A program made the position numbers and the translations under genes. Below the pieces are notes generated by a model. That model saw nothing but the letters and a program-made list of their open reading frames with translations, made no database searches and was not told the DNA's origin. DNA of 49,195 bases from Candidatus Kuenenia stuttgartensis. GTDB lineage: Bacteria > Planctomycetota > UBA11346. Where the stretch lies: NCBI GenBank assembly GCA_945876185.1, contig CAMCMZ010000023.1, positions 1 through 49,195 of the forward strand, read 5' to 3'. Below are positions 1 through 7,919 of the stretch, piece after piece. Numbering within the stretch: position 1 is the first letter of the stretch; each line of letters starts with the position of its first letter.

Positions 1-128
1 GAATGCTTGAATGCTTGAATGCTTGAATGCTTGAATGCTTGAATGCTTGAATGCTTGAATGCTTGAATGCTTGAATGCTTGAATGCTTGAATGCTTGAAT
101 GCTTGAATGCTTGAATGCTCGAGTGCTC
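1..128. repeat. 8-bp tandem repeat array (GAATGCTT)n
   Basis: Fourteen perfect head-to-tail copies of GAATGCTT are followed by GAATGCTC (113-120) and a diverged GAGTGCTC (121-128). The array begins at the first base of the window, so its true length is unknown. The unit is not a multiple of three and no convincing protein runs through it, so it is probably non-coding. It lies just beyond the 3' end of ssb. Such arrays usually grow and shrink by replication slippage. There are no spacers, so it is not a CRISPR. Confidence 0.95.
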
Positions 129-165
129 GAGTTATCTGGGCCTCGAACGGTGGAGGCTCAGGTGC

Positions 166-657
166 TCAGAACGGTGGTTCGTCTTCGGCGGTGATCGCGG
201 CTTGGGGTGATGCGCGGTTGGTGCGGGGGACGGCGGTGACCGTACGAACGGGTTGGTTGGGGTTGGACTGGGCTTCGCCGGTTTCGGTGCCCTGGGCGGT
301 GTCACCGGTGCGGCCCTTGCCGTTGCCGCTCGCCAGGAACTGCACGCTGTCGACTACGACCTTCAGACGGGAGTGTTTCTTGCCTTCCTTGTCTTCCCAG
401 GAATCGGACTTCAGCCGGCCACTGACGTAGACCGGGCTGCCCTTGACCAGGTACTGGCCGACGAGTTCGGCGGTGCGGCCCCAGGCGTCGCAATCGATGA
501 AGGTGACCTCCTCCTTCTGTTCACCGTCCGGGGTCTTCCAGCGGCGGTTGACCGCGACGGCGAAGACGGCGACGGTCTTCTGGGTGGCGAGCTGTTTCAC
601 CTCGGGATCGCGGGTGAGATGCCCGGCGAGGTTGACCTGGTTGAGGTTGAGGGACAT
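166..657 (-). CDS. ssb: single-stranded DNA-binding protein
   Basis: Encodes a 163-residue SSB that coats single-stranded DNA in replication, recombination and repair. The N-terminal OB fold (about residues 4-105) is recognisable from NLAGHLTRDPEVK, the FAVAVNR strand, the FIDCDAWG strand and VYVSGRLKSDSWEDKEG. A Gly/Thr/Gln-rich linker follows. The last residues, EDEPPF, are the acidic tip that recruits partner proteins (DDDIPF in E. coli). I chose the ATG at 657 because it starts exactly at the OB fold and has AGGAG (664-668 on the other strand) six bases upstream. The frame stays open upstream to 750, but that part looks non-coding. The length is typical. Divergent from hisF. Confidence 0.95.
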   Translation of the reverse strand: MSLNLNQVNLAGHLTRDPEVKQLATQKTVAVFAVAVNRRWKTPDGEQKEEVTFIDCDAWGRTAELVGQYLVKGSPVYVSGRLKSDSWEDKEGKKHSRLKVVVDSVQFLASGNGKGRTGDTAQGTETGEAQSNPNQPVRTVTAVPRTNRASPQAAITAEDEPPF

Positions 658-857
658 GGGGTGCTCCTGGTGCGGGTTGCCGGCGTGGCGCCCGTGAAGG
701 CTGCCGGATGGGTTGTAACGGACTCTATACCGGGTTCGTATCGGGCGCAAGTCCTTATTGACCCATACGGACTCGGCTTCCCCACTCGTCTTGGCGGCAG
801 GGAATTTGGCAGGGCTGACCCCTTGGTGCGTCCGGGGCCGCTGCGATGATCGCAGCC
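658..857. promoter_or_regulatory. divergent ssb/hisF intergenic region
   Basis: About 200 bases separate the ssb and hisF starts. On the ssb strand a TATAGA box (about 730-735) preceded by TTGCGC is a possible weak sigma70-type promoter. No convincing promoter was found for hisF. No gene or RNA is recognised. Confidence 0.3.
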
Positions 858-1640
858 ATGCCGCTCACCAAACGCGTCATCGTCTGCCTGGATGTCCGCA
901 ACGGACTGGTCACGAAGGGCGTGAAATTTCAGGGAAACGTCGACCTGGGCGATCCGGTCGACTACGCCCGCCGCTACTACGACCAGGGCGCGGACGAACT
1001 GGTGTTCTATGACATCACGGCGTCGGCTGAGGGCCGCGGCCTGTTCGTCGATGTGGTGCGCCGGGTCGCTGAGGCGATCTTCATCCCGTTTGCTGTCGGC
1101 GGCGGCATTCGTTCGGTCGAGGCAATGCGCGCGGTGCTGTTGGCCGGCGCGGAAAAGGTCTCGCTCAATTCGCCGGCGGTGCGCGATCCGGCGCTGATCA
1201 CCGCCGGGGCGCGGGCATTCGGCGCGCAGTGCGTGGTGCTCGGCATGGATGCAAAAAAGGTTCCGGCGACTACCGCGATCCCGAGCGGCTACGAGGTCGT
1301 CATCGACGGCGGCCGCACCCCGACCGGCAAGGATGCCGTCGCCTGGGCCAAGACCGCTGAAACCCTGGGTGCGGGCGAGATCTGCCTGAACGCGATCGAC
1401 ACTGATGGTGTGCGCAACGGCTATGAACTCACCATCACCCGCCTGGTCGCCGACGCCGTACGCATTCCGGTCATCGCCTCGGGCGGCGGCGGCACCCCGG
1501 AGCATCTGGTCGACGCGGTAACTAAAGGTGGCGCCGACGCCGCCCTGGTCGCAAGCATGGTCCATTACGGCGACCACACCGTCGGGGCGATCAAGCAGGC
1601 GATGGCGGCGGCGGGCGTGCGGGTGCGCCAGGCGGGGTGA
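858..1640 (+). CDS. hisF: imidazole glycerol phosphate synthase subunit HisF
   Basis: 260-residue cyclase subunit of IGP synthase. With HisH it converts PRFAR and glutamine-derived ammonia to imidazole glycerol phosphate and AICAR in histidine biosynthesis. The (beta/alpha)8 barrel is complete. The catalytic aspartates are D12 (in VCLDVRNG) and D131 (in VLGMDAKK). The phosphate-binding AVGGGIRS and ASGGGGT loops and the GGRTPTG segment are present. The ATG at 858 gives the family-typical MPLTKRV start; an in-frame ATG at 846 would add four residues. Neither has a clear Shine-Dalgarno. No other his gene is in the window, so the pathway is scattered or encoded elsewhere. A hairpin follows at 1676-1705. 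Confidence 0.96.
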   Translation: MPLTKRVIVCLDVRNGLVTKGVKFQGNVDLGDPVDYARRYYDQGADELVFYDITASAEGRGLFVDVVRRVAEAIFIPFAVGGGIRSVEAMRAVLLAGAEKVSLNSPAVRDPALITAGARAFGAQCVVLGMDAKKVPATTAIPSGYEVVIDGGRTPTGKDAVAWAKTAETLGAGEICLNAIDTDGVRNGYELTITRLVADAVRIPVIASGGGGTPEHLVDAVTKGGADAALVASMVHYGDHTVGAIKQAMAAAGVRVRQAG

Positions 1641-1675
1641 ACATCAGGAAGTGAAGAATAAACGGGAATCTGAAG

Positions 1676-1705
1676 GATGAAGATCGGGGAAACCGGATCT
1701 TCATC
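1676..1705 (+). terminator. hairpin downstream of hisF
   Basis: GATGAAGATC and GATCTTCATC form a perfect 10-bp stem around a 10-base loop, 36 bases after the hisF stop. No U-run follows, so it may be a terminator of a T-poor type or an mRNA-end stabiliser. The rest of 1641-1804 shows nothing recognisable. Confidence 0.45.
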
Positions 1706-1804
1706 GTACCGCGATGCCATCGTCATCGGATCTTGGCCGAACCTACCTCCAAGCCTGACCCAAAATTCACCGAAAGTTCATGAGGCGTCCTATCCATTGG
1801 CGGC

Positions 1805-4800
1805 ATGAGCACCCCAGCACCCAGCCAGCAGTCTTTTCCCACCACGTCCCGAGTCGTTCCCGGGGTCTGCGCCCGTCCGGGCTGGATCGGCCTGCTGTTT
1901 GCGGCAGCGGCGGCCCTGCCGGCGGCGGAACCGCCCAAGGTGGTATTGATCTCGCTTGATGGCGCCACGCCGTGGCTGGTCGAGCAGTACCTGGCTGACG
2001 GCACCTTGCCCAAGGACAAGGGCATCGGTCTGCTCAAGGCGAAAGGCCTGACCGCGAAGCAGAACGTGACGGTCACCCCGTCGCTGACCGCCGCCGCCCA
2101 CATCGCCATCGCGACGGGGTCCAATCCGGCCCGCACCGATGTGATCGCCAACAGCTTCCATCTGGTGGCCAGCCCGTTCGCCTCGGGGAACATCAGCGGA
2201 TTCTCGGCTCCGATCGGTGGCTACTTCATCGACGGGCCTGCCCACATGGACCAAGTCGGCGCAGAGCCGGTGTGGAAGCGCCTGCGCGCGGCCGGCAAGA
2301 AGGTGGTCTGCGCGACCTTCCCCGGGGCCGACGGCATCGATGTGAAGGTGCCCGGCACGACGCCGGTGGTGCAGCCGGCGAGCGAACGGACGGTGGACTA
2401 CACCGTGCCCTTCGGGGCCTTCGCCGGCCCGACTGGCACGGGTTTCCTGCTGACCGGCGCGGATTTTTCCGATGCCCCGGCGCCCATCGTCACCGCCTTG
2501 ACGGCGGCGGGGAAGACCTCGTACAGCCCGGTGAAGCTCAAGACCACCAGCCTGGAAACGTTCACCAGCAATACCAAGAGCTTCGATATCCAGGTCGCCG
2601 CTCTCGACACGACGAACGACAGCGCGGTCAACTACGACACCCTGGTGTTCTTCGACCAGGTGATCGGCATCCTGCCTGGGCCGTTCACGCTGCCCGCGAC
2701 CGGACCGGCCTACGTCAAGAATGATGGCAGGTCGAAGCCGTTCTTCTTCGATGGCACCCCCAACAAAGTCGGCTGCAGCTTCTTCGTCAGCACCCTCGCC
2801 GCCGACTTGTCGACCGTGCGCCTGGTGCGTTACGCCGCCTACAACATCCCGCGCAATTCCCCCTCGGCGGCGGTGATCGCCAACGTCGATGACGTGAACA
2901 ACAACGTCGGCTTCTGGCTCGCCGGCCCTGACTTCCGCTTCCCGGAACGGCTCTTTCCCACCGTGCCAGCGAACCAGGGCGCGGCCTTCACCGACGCCGA
3001 ACTGGAAGCCATGTACCAGGACCAGGTCCTGACCACGGTCGACCACACTGCCCGCATGGCGGTGCGGGCGATCACCCAGAATCCGGGCGCCGACCTGGTG
3101 ATGACCTACATCGAGCAGCCAGACGGATCTGAACACCAGTTCCTCATCCGTGATCCGCGTCAGCCGACCAACATCAAGGATCCGAATTCGATCCACGAAG
3201 GCCAGGACCAGGCCAAGATCAAGCGCTATGACGGCTATGTCCGCTTCGCCTACCAGCAGGCCGACAAGGCGGTGCAGCGCATCCTGGACGCCATCGGCTA
3301 TGACGCCCAAGGCCGGCCGCTGGCCACCGTGCTGCTGGTTTCCGATCATGGCTTTGAGACCTTCCATACGGCGGTATCGCTGAACGCGCTGCTTACGGCC
3401 AACGGTTTCAACAGCAGCAAGGTCAAGGCGGTGACCTCGGGACCGGCGGTGAACATCTATTTCAACCTCCAGGGCCGGGAACCGGGCGGAACGGTGACGC
3501 CGGCGGAATACCGCACGCTCCAGACCCAGGTCTTCGACCTGCTCAAGGCGCAGGCGGACACCAACCCGAATTACACCCAGGGTGCGGCCTCGGTGCCGTT
3601 CTTCGATCTGGTCGCCAAGCGCCCGGTGCCGGCCAGCGACACCGATCCCACGTTCGGCCGCACGAAGGACTCCATGTTCGCCCAGGATTCCGGCGATGTG
3701 GTCGCCATCCTCAAGCCCGGCTACAATTTTGACGGCACCCAGAGCCCGGTGGTCATCCGCAAGGGCGACAGCGCGAGCGAAAAAGTCCTGTCGCTGCCGA
3801 ACTTCTACGGCGCCCACGGCTATGACGCGAACCTCAGCAACCTGAGCGCGATCTGCTACGCCGCCGGCCCCGATGTCAGCCCGGGCACGCTCAACCTGAC
3901 CCACAACATCGACCTGGCCCCGACCATCGATCGGATCCTCGGCGTGGTGCCGTCCGCCACGGTGGAAGGCAGCATCCTGCCCCTCATCACCCCACGGGTG
4001 CTGCCAGCATCTGTGGCCCAGACCCTGCCGGACGGCATCGCGATCGGCGACGTGACCCAGACCTCGGCGATCCTGTGGACGCTCAGCACCGCGCTCGGCC
4101 AGGTGACCTTCGATGTCGCCACCGACACGGCCTTCGCCAACATCGTCCAGACCGCGACCGTGTCGGCCGGCGATCAGACGATTCCGGTCACTGCGACCAT
4201 CACCGATCTGGTGCCCGGCACGGCCTATCAGGTGCGGGTGCGCAATGCTGCTGGCGCCGAACTCAAGGGCCGGTTCCGCACCAATGCCGCAGCCGGCACC
4301 AAAGGTGCGCGTATCGGCTTCGCCGGCGACTGGCGCGGTGAGCTGGGCACCTTCCCGGCCGTCGCGGATCTCGCGTCGGCGAACCTCGACGTGTTCATCG
4401 CCGACGGCGACACGATCTATGCTGATTATCCCACCTCGGCGGTGAACAAGCCGGCGGCCGAAACCCTGGCTGAATACCGGGCGAAGCATGCCGAGGTCTA
4501 CGCCGCCAACCTGGGCGGCAACACCTTCGCTGCGGCGCGGGCGGTGACGCCCTGGCTGGCCGTCATCGACGACCATGAGGTGATCAACGACTTCAGCGGG
4601 GGCGCGGCGCCGGCGAGCGATCCGCGTTTTTCCGGCCTGCCCGGCGCCTTCATCAACGAGACCAGCCGCTACCGCGACGGCCTGCGCGCCTTCACTGAGT
4701 ACAACCCGATCGCCGATCGGCGCTATGGCGCCACCGGCGATGCGCGCACCGCCGGCAAGCCCAAGCTGTATCGCTATCGCACCTATGGCAGCAGCGCTGC

Positions 4801-6127
4801 CGTCATCGTCACCGATCAGCGTTCGTTCCGCGATGCGCCGTTGGCTGAACCAACCAACATCAACGACCCGGCGGCGGTCGGAGCGTACCTGGCGCAGAGC
4901 TTCGCCGCTGGCCGCACCATCCTCGGCAAGCAGCAGCTCGCCGACCTCAAGGCCGACCTGCTGCGCAGCCAGGCCGACGGGATCACCTGGAAGTTCGTGG
5001 TCCTGCAGGAGCCGATCCAGAACCTCGGCGTGCTCGGATCCGCCGACCGCTATGAGGGCTATGCGGCGGAGCGCAGCGAACTGTTGGCCTTCATCAATGA
5101 TCAGCGCATCCGCAACGTGGTATTTCTGTACACCGACGTGCATGGCTTTCTGGTCAACAACCTGACCTACCAGACCGGGGTCGGCCAGCCGCAGCGGGCC
5201 AGCCGCGCCTTCGAGATCACCAGCGGTGCGGTCGCCTTCGACCCGCCGTTCGGCCCCTACATCGCTGCTGCGGCGAAACAGCTGGGTCTGATCACTGCTG
5301 ACCAAGCGGCGGCCTATGCCGGCCTGCCGGTGGCCTACGACGCCGATGACACCGTGAACGATAAAGACGACTTCATCAAGCAGTTGGTCAACGGAACCCT
5401 GGCTCCGCTCGGCTACGACACTCTTGGCCTCGCGGGCGCGAAGCTGCCGGCCAAGCTGGTGAAGGGCGACTACGTTTCCTTCCATGCCTACGGCTGGACC
5501 GAGCTGGTCGTCGATCCCACGACCGAGCAGCTGACGGTGAACTACCACGCCATCCCCTGGTACAGCCAGGCTGACCTGGCTGCGAACACCGCCGAGGTCA
5601 TGGCGCGGGCGCCGACGATCGTGAACACCTTCACCCTGCTGCCGCTCAAACCGGCCGTGGTCACCGGCATCGCGACCAACGGCGGAACGATCGGGGCTGA
5701 TGGCTCCACCCACAAAGTCGGCGTCGGTGGCGCGGGCACCATCCGCCTGACCCTGCCTGATCTCGCGGGCGGCGGCACCATCACCATCACCGCCACGTCC
5801 TCGAACCAGGCGGTGGTGCGCGATGCCGACATCCGCATCGGCACCCCGACCTCGACCGCCACCCTGCGCGCCGCCATGTCGACCGCCGACATCACCTACA
5901 CCACCATCGGGGCCGGCGACGCGGTGATCACCATCGAAGCGAACAACGGCAGCCAATCCGCCCTGACCCAAGTCACCGTCACCGCCGACCCCGCGACCCC
6001 GGTCGTGGTGCCAGCCAGCGACAGCGGCAGCAGCGACAAGAAATGCGGCAGCGGTTCGTCGTTGGCGCTGGCCCTGGTCGGACTGTTCTGGTTTGGACTG
6101 CTGGTGCGCGCCCGGCGTCGCGGCTGA
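1805..6127 (+). CDS. secreted bifunctional phosphatase: nucleotide pyrophosphatase/phosphodiesterase domain + PhoD-like domain, C-terminal sorting tail
   Basis: 1440 residues. A hydrophobic stretch (about 26-40, ending LPAAE) is the export signal. Residues 45-740 are a type I phosphodiesterase/nucleotide pyrophosphatase domain of the alkaline phosphatase superfamily: metal-binding LISLDG, a nucleophile region in TPSLTAAAHIAIATG, SDHGFE (513-518) and GAHGYD (about 669-674). Residues 750-830 are a fibronectin-like PhoD N-domain (SAILWT, LVPGTAYQVRV). The PhoD metallophosphatase follows, with FAGDWRG (about 838), IADGDTIYADYP (about 866) and IDDHEVINDF (about 921). A beta-sandwich (about 1285-1405) precedes a tail with CGSGS, a membrane span and RARRRG. 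It therefore probably hydrolyses phosphodiesters and phosphomonoesters outside the cytoplasm to scavenge phosphate. Joining the two unrelated phosphatase folds in one chain is unusual. The full-length open frame on the other strand is a composition artefact. Confidence 0.9.
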   Translation: MSTPAPSQQSFPTTSRVVPGVCARPGWIGLLFAAAAALPAAEPPKVVLISLDGATPWLVEQYLADGTLPKDKGIGLLKAKGLTAKQNVTVTPSLTAAAHIAIATGSNPARTDVIANSFHLVASPFASGNISGFSAPIGGYFIDGPAHMDQVGAEPVWKRLRAAGKKVVCATFPGADGIDVKVPGTTPVVQPASERTVDYTVPFGAFAGPTGTGFLLTGADFSDAPAPIVTALTAAGKTSYSPVKLKTTSLETFTSNTKSFDIQVAALDTTNDSAVNYDTLVFFDQVIGILPGPFTLPATGPAYVKNDGRSKPFFFDGTPNKVGCSFFVSTLAADLSTVRLVRYAAYNIPRNSPSAAVIANVDDVNNNVGFWLAGPDFRFPERLFPTVPANQGAAFTDAELEAMYQDQVLTTVDHTARMAVRAITQNPGADLVMTYIEQPDGSEHQFLIRDPRQPTNIKDPNSIHEGQDQAKIKRYDGYVRFAYQQADKAVQRILDAIGYDAQGRPLATVLLVSDHGFETFHTAVSLNALLTANGFNSSKVKAVTSGPAVNIYFNLQGREPGGTVTPAEYRTLQTQVFDLLKAQADTNPNYTQGAASVPFFDLVAKRPVPASDTDPTFGRTKDSMFAQDSGDVVAILKPGYNFDGTQSPVVIRKGDSASEKVLSLPNFYGAHGYDANLSNLSAICYAAGPDVSPGTLNLTHNIDLAPTIDRILGVVPSATVEGSILPLITPRVLPASVAQTLPDGIAIGDVTQTSAILWTLSTALGQVTFDVATDTAFANIVQTATVSAGDQTIPVTATITDLVPGTAYQVRVRNAAGAELKGRFRTNAAAGTKGARIGFAGDWRGELGTFPAVADLASANLDVFIADGDTIYADYPTSAVNKPAAETLAEYRAKHAEVYAANLGGNTFAAARAVTPWLAVIDDHEVINDFSGGAAPASDPRFSGLPGAFINETSRYRDGLRAFTEYNPIADRRYGATGDARTAGKPKLYRYRTYGSSAAVIVTDQRSFRDAPLAEPTNINDPAAVGAYLAQSFAAGRTILGKQQLADLKADLLRSQADGITWKFVVLQEPIQNLGVLGSADRYEGYAAERSELLAFINDQRIRNVVFLYTDVHGFLVNNLTYQTGVGQPQRASRAFEITSGAVAFDPPFGPYIAAAAKQLGLITADQAAAYAGLPVAYDADDTVNDKDDFIKQLVNGTLAPLGYDTLGLAGAKLPAKLVKGDYVSFHAYGWTELVVDPTTEQLTVNYHAIPWYSQADLAANTAEVMARAPTIVNTFTLLPLKPAVVTGIATNGGTIGADGSTHKVGVGGAGTIRLTLPDLAGGGTITITATSSNQAVVRDADIRIGTPTSTATLRAAMSTADITYTTIGAGDAVITIEANNGSQSALTQVTVTADPATPVVVPASDSGSSDKKCGSGSSLALALVGLFWFGLLVRARRRG

Positions 6128-6159
6128 CCCGCTGGGCTGCTGATCCGCTGGGGGGCGCA

Positions 6160-6176
6160 AAATCCCGGCGGGATTT
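6160..6176. terminator. hairpin between convergent genes
   Basis: AAATCCC-GGC-GGGATTT forms a 7-bp stem with a 3-base loop, A-flanked on one side and T-flanked on the other, so it could end transcription in both directions. It overlaps the stop codon of the PAP2 gene. Confidence 0.5.
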
Positions 6177-6895
6177 CAGCTTCCGCTGCGCCGCCAGGCG
6201 AGGATCACGAACACCCCGGCGGTGATGCCAAGACCGAAGCCGCCGACCACATCGCTGAGCCAATGGCGGTTGAGCCGCACGCTGGATGCGCCGACGAGCA
6301 CCGCCTCGGTCAGCGCCAGCGCACCCAGCGGCGGCGCGAGGACGACCAGCGCGACCGCGCCGCCGGTGCTGGTCGCGGTGTGACCCGAGGGCAGGCTTTG
6401 CCAGCTCGGCGTCATGGTCGGGCCGCGCACCACGAACACCCCAGCGTTGGCGTCGGGCCGCGCCCGGCCCAGGGTCGGCCGCACCAGGTTCGAAAGGATC
6501 CCCGCCAGCGAGGCCGCGAGCAGGCACGCCACGCCGGCGCGGCGCCAGCGTTCGCGCCCGCTCAAGCGGCCGGCAAGGTAAAGCACGGTGCTCCAGGTCA
6601 GGACATCGGTGAACGCGCCAAAGGTCCGCACCATCCGCGCCCATCCCAGCAGCGGATCGTCGGGCGGCTGCGCCCGGGCCCAGGTGTCGCAGGCGCGATC
6701 GCCGAACCCGGCCCAGGCCGCTGCGGCGATCGCCACCGCGATCAACGTCGTCGCCAGCCACGGCCGACGGCGGACTTCCATCCCGGTGGCGCGGAGCTGT
6801 CGCCACAGTTCGAGCAGAATCCAGCCGCCTTCGTTGCGGATCGCGGCGCGCCAGGCGGGGACGTGAGGCCCGGTGGAGGAATCGGTGGCGGACAT
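6176..6895 (-). CDS. PAP2-family membrane phosphatase
   Basis: 239-residue integral membrane phosphatase of the PAP2/PgpB superfamily, likely acting on lipid phosphates such as undecaprenyl pyrophosphate or phosphatidate. About five or six membrane spans are visible (for example 47-63, 95-112, 120-136, 178-200, 215-233). Motif C1 reads R139-x6-R146-P147, with Arg in place of the usual Lys. Motif C2 is PSGH (169-172). Motif C3 is SSVRLNRHWLSD, where H211 and D215 are kept but the Arg normally next to the Ser is Ser205. Two substitutions at substrate-phosphate positions make the specificity uncertain. The ATG at 6895 is chosen for length; it has no clear ribosome-binding site and the frame stays open far upstream. 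Convergent with the double-phosphatase gene. Confidence 0.85.
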   Translation of the reverse strand: MSATDSSTGPHVPAWRAAIRNEGGWILLELWRQLRATGMEVRRRPWLATTLIAVAIAAAAWAGFGDRACDTWARAQPPDDPLLGWARMVRTFGAFTDVLTWSTVLYLAGRLSGRERWRRAGVACLLAASLAGILSNLVRPTLGRARPDANAGVFVVRGPTMTPSWQSLPSGHTATSTGGAVALVVLAPPLGALALTEAVLVGASSVRLNRHWLSDVVGGFGLGITAGVFVILAWRRSGS

Positions 6896-7108
6896 GGCGC
6901 GGGATGGTCGGGCGGTCGCGGATGCCGCAAGCGCCGGCCATGACAGGAGTGGGCCTGAGTGGCCGAATTTTTCTCCAGGCGACCAACAGCCGCAGGTTGA
7001 GGCGAGTCGAACGATACCATTGCCTATGGATTCATGGCCCAGGGCCTTGCAAATGAGCAGGTTCGCGTCGGTGCTTGCTCCACGCGATTTCCGGTCATCT
7101 TGCAAGCC

Positions 7109-7336
7109 ATGCACGAGCGCATCACCATCAACTCCGGGATCTGCGGCGGCCGGCCGACCATCCGAGGGATGCGGATCCGGGTGGTCGATGTCCTTGAAAT
7201 GCTGGCAGGTGGGATGACCCAGGCGGAAATCCTCGAGGATTTCCCCTACTTGCAGGCGGAGGACATCAAGGCGTGTCTCGATTTCGCTGCGGCCCAAGCC
7301 AATGGGACCTGGCATCCGGTGCCACAGGTCGCTTGA
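7109..7336 (+). CDS. DUF433 antitoxin-like protein
   Basis: 75-residue DUF433 protein (COG2442, VapB-like), a small DNA-binding antitoxin family normally paired with DUF5615 toxins. The family signature ICGGRPTIRGMRIRV, then LEMLAGGMTQAEILEDFPYLQAEDIKACLDFA, covers almost the whole chain. I chose ATG 7109, which starts just before the family core; an in-frame ATG at 7034 would add 25 unrelated residues. The partner toxin frame starts 13 bases after the stop, the usual order for this pair. Antitoxins of this kind normally repress their own promoter; the 213 bases upstream (6896-7108) contain a TACCAT box near 7015 but no clear operator palindrome. Confidence 0.85.
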   Translation: MHERITINSGICGGRPTIRGMRIRVVDVLEMLAGGMTQAEILEDFPYLQAEDIKACLDFAAAQANGTWHPVPQVA

Positions 7337-7349
7337 TCTGAGCCGAAGC

Positions 7350-7714
7350 ATGCTGCTGGTGGACGCGCAATTGCCGCCAGCCCTGGCAATCTGGTTTGCA
7401 AGTCTCGGCATACCAGCCCAGCATGTGGTCACGGCCATTGGGATCTGGCGGCGGCAGACGACACGATCTGGACCCGGGCCAAGCAGGCGGGATGGGTCAT
7501 CATCAGCAAAGACCAGGACTTCGTCGATCGTGGCCTGGTGCTCGGTCCACCGCCCCAGGTTGTCCATCTGGCCCTCGGCAACTGCTCGAACCGCCAGTTG
7601 TTTGCCCATCTGCAACGGTGCTGGCCATTGGTCTCGCGCCTGTTGGGCGAAGCCGACGCAGCCGTGATCACCGTGGACTGGCATGCAGTGGGATTGCTCC
7701 ACTACCAGGGATGA
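7350..7714 (+). pseudogene. DUF5615 PIN-like toxin, frameshifted
   Basis: Reading from ATG 7350 gives MLLVDAQLPPALAIWFASLGIPAQHV, the typical DUF5615 N-terminus with its first acidic residue. The rest of the family (LAAADDTIWTRAKQAGWVIISKDQDFVDR, about 122 residues in total) continues only in another frame, to a TGA at 7712-7714. The switch lies at about 7424-7445 and corresponds to one missing base. DUF5615 proteins are predicted PIN-fold RNases; the downstream half carries the conserved SKDxDF segment, so the product as read would lose part of its active site. This could be a true inactivation, a sequencing error, or a -1 programmed shift, though no slippery heptamer is evident. Confidence 0.75.
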
Positions 7715-7765
7715 CGCCGGTTTCGTAGCACCTCCGGCGGCGTGTGATCCGCCTCCACATCCACC

Positions 7766-7906
7766 ATGGTCATGGCCGGCAAGGTGCTGTCGTCGTACGA
7801 GGGACTGCTCTGGCGCATCCTGCACAACGACACCGCCCTCGCGGTCCAGCGTCGCCTGCAATGGGCCGGCATCCCGGTGCATCTCGTCGCGGCGCGGCTG
7901 CCCTGA
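7766..7906 (+). CDS. possible small ORF of 46 residues
   Basis: An ATG at 7766 (or 7772) opens a frame encoding MVMAGKVLSSYEGLLWRILH and ending VHLVAARLP before TGA 7904-7906. Composition and amino-acid mix look protein-like, and the frame lies between the broken toxin and the convergent DegT gene. An in-frame stop at 7745 separates it from the toxin frame. I recognise no family. It may be a remnant of a longer gene or a chance frame; no ribosome-binding site is visible. Confidence 0.25.
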   Translation: MVMAGKVLSSYEGLLWRILHNDTALAVQRRLQWAGIPVHLVAARLP

Positions 7907-7919
7907 TCCAGCGTGGCTG

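Noticed and set aside
1..128. CRISPR array
   Set aside because: Units are contiguous and only 8 bp, with no spacers and no cas genes. The 20-bp array at 18561-18640 is rejected for the same reason.
1790..6160. A 1456-codon open frame on the minus strand opposite the double phosphatase
   Set aside because: It is rich in Arg, Gly, Ala, Asp and Val with no motif, while the plus strand has two clear phosphatase domains. Codon bias toward G/C at third positions removes stops from this antisense frame.
7034..7108. ATG 7034 as start of the DUF433 gene
   Set aside because: Adds 25 residues with no family similarity; the family core begins right after ATG 7109.
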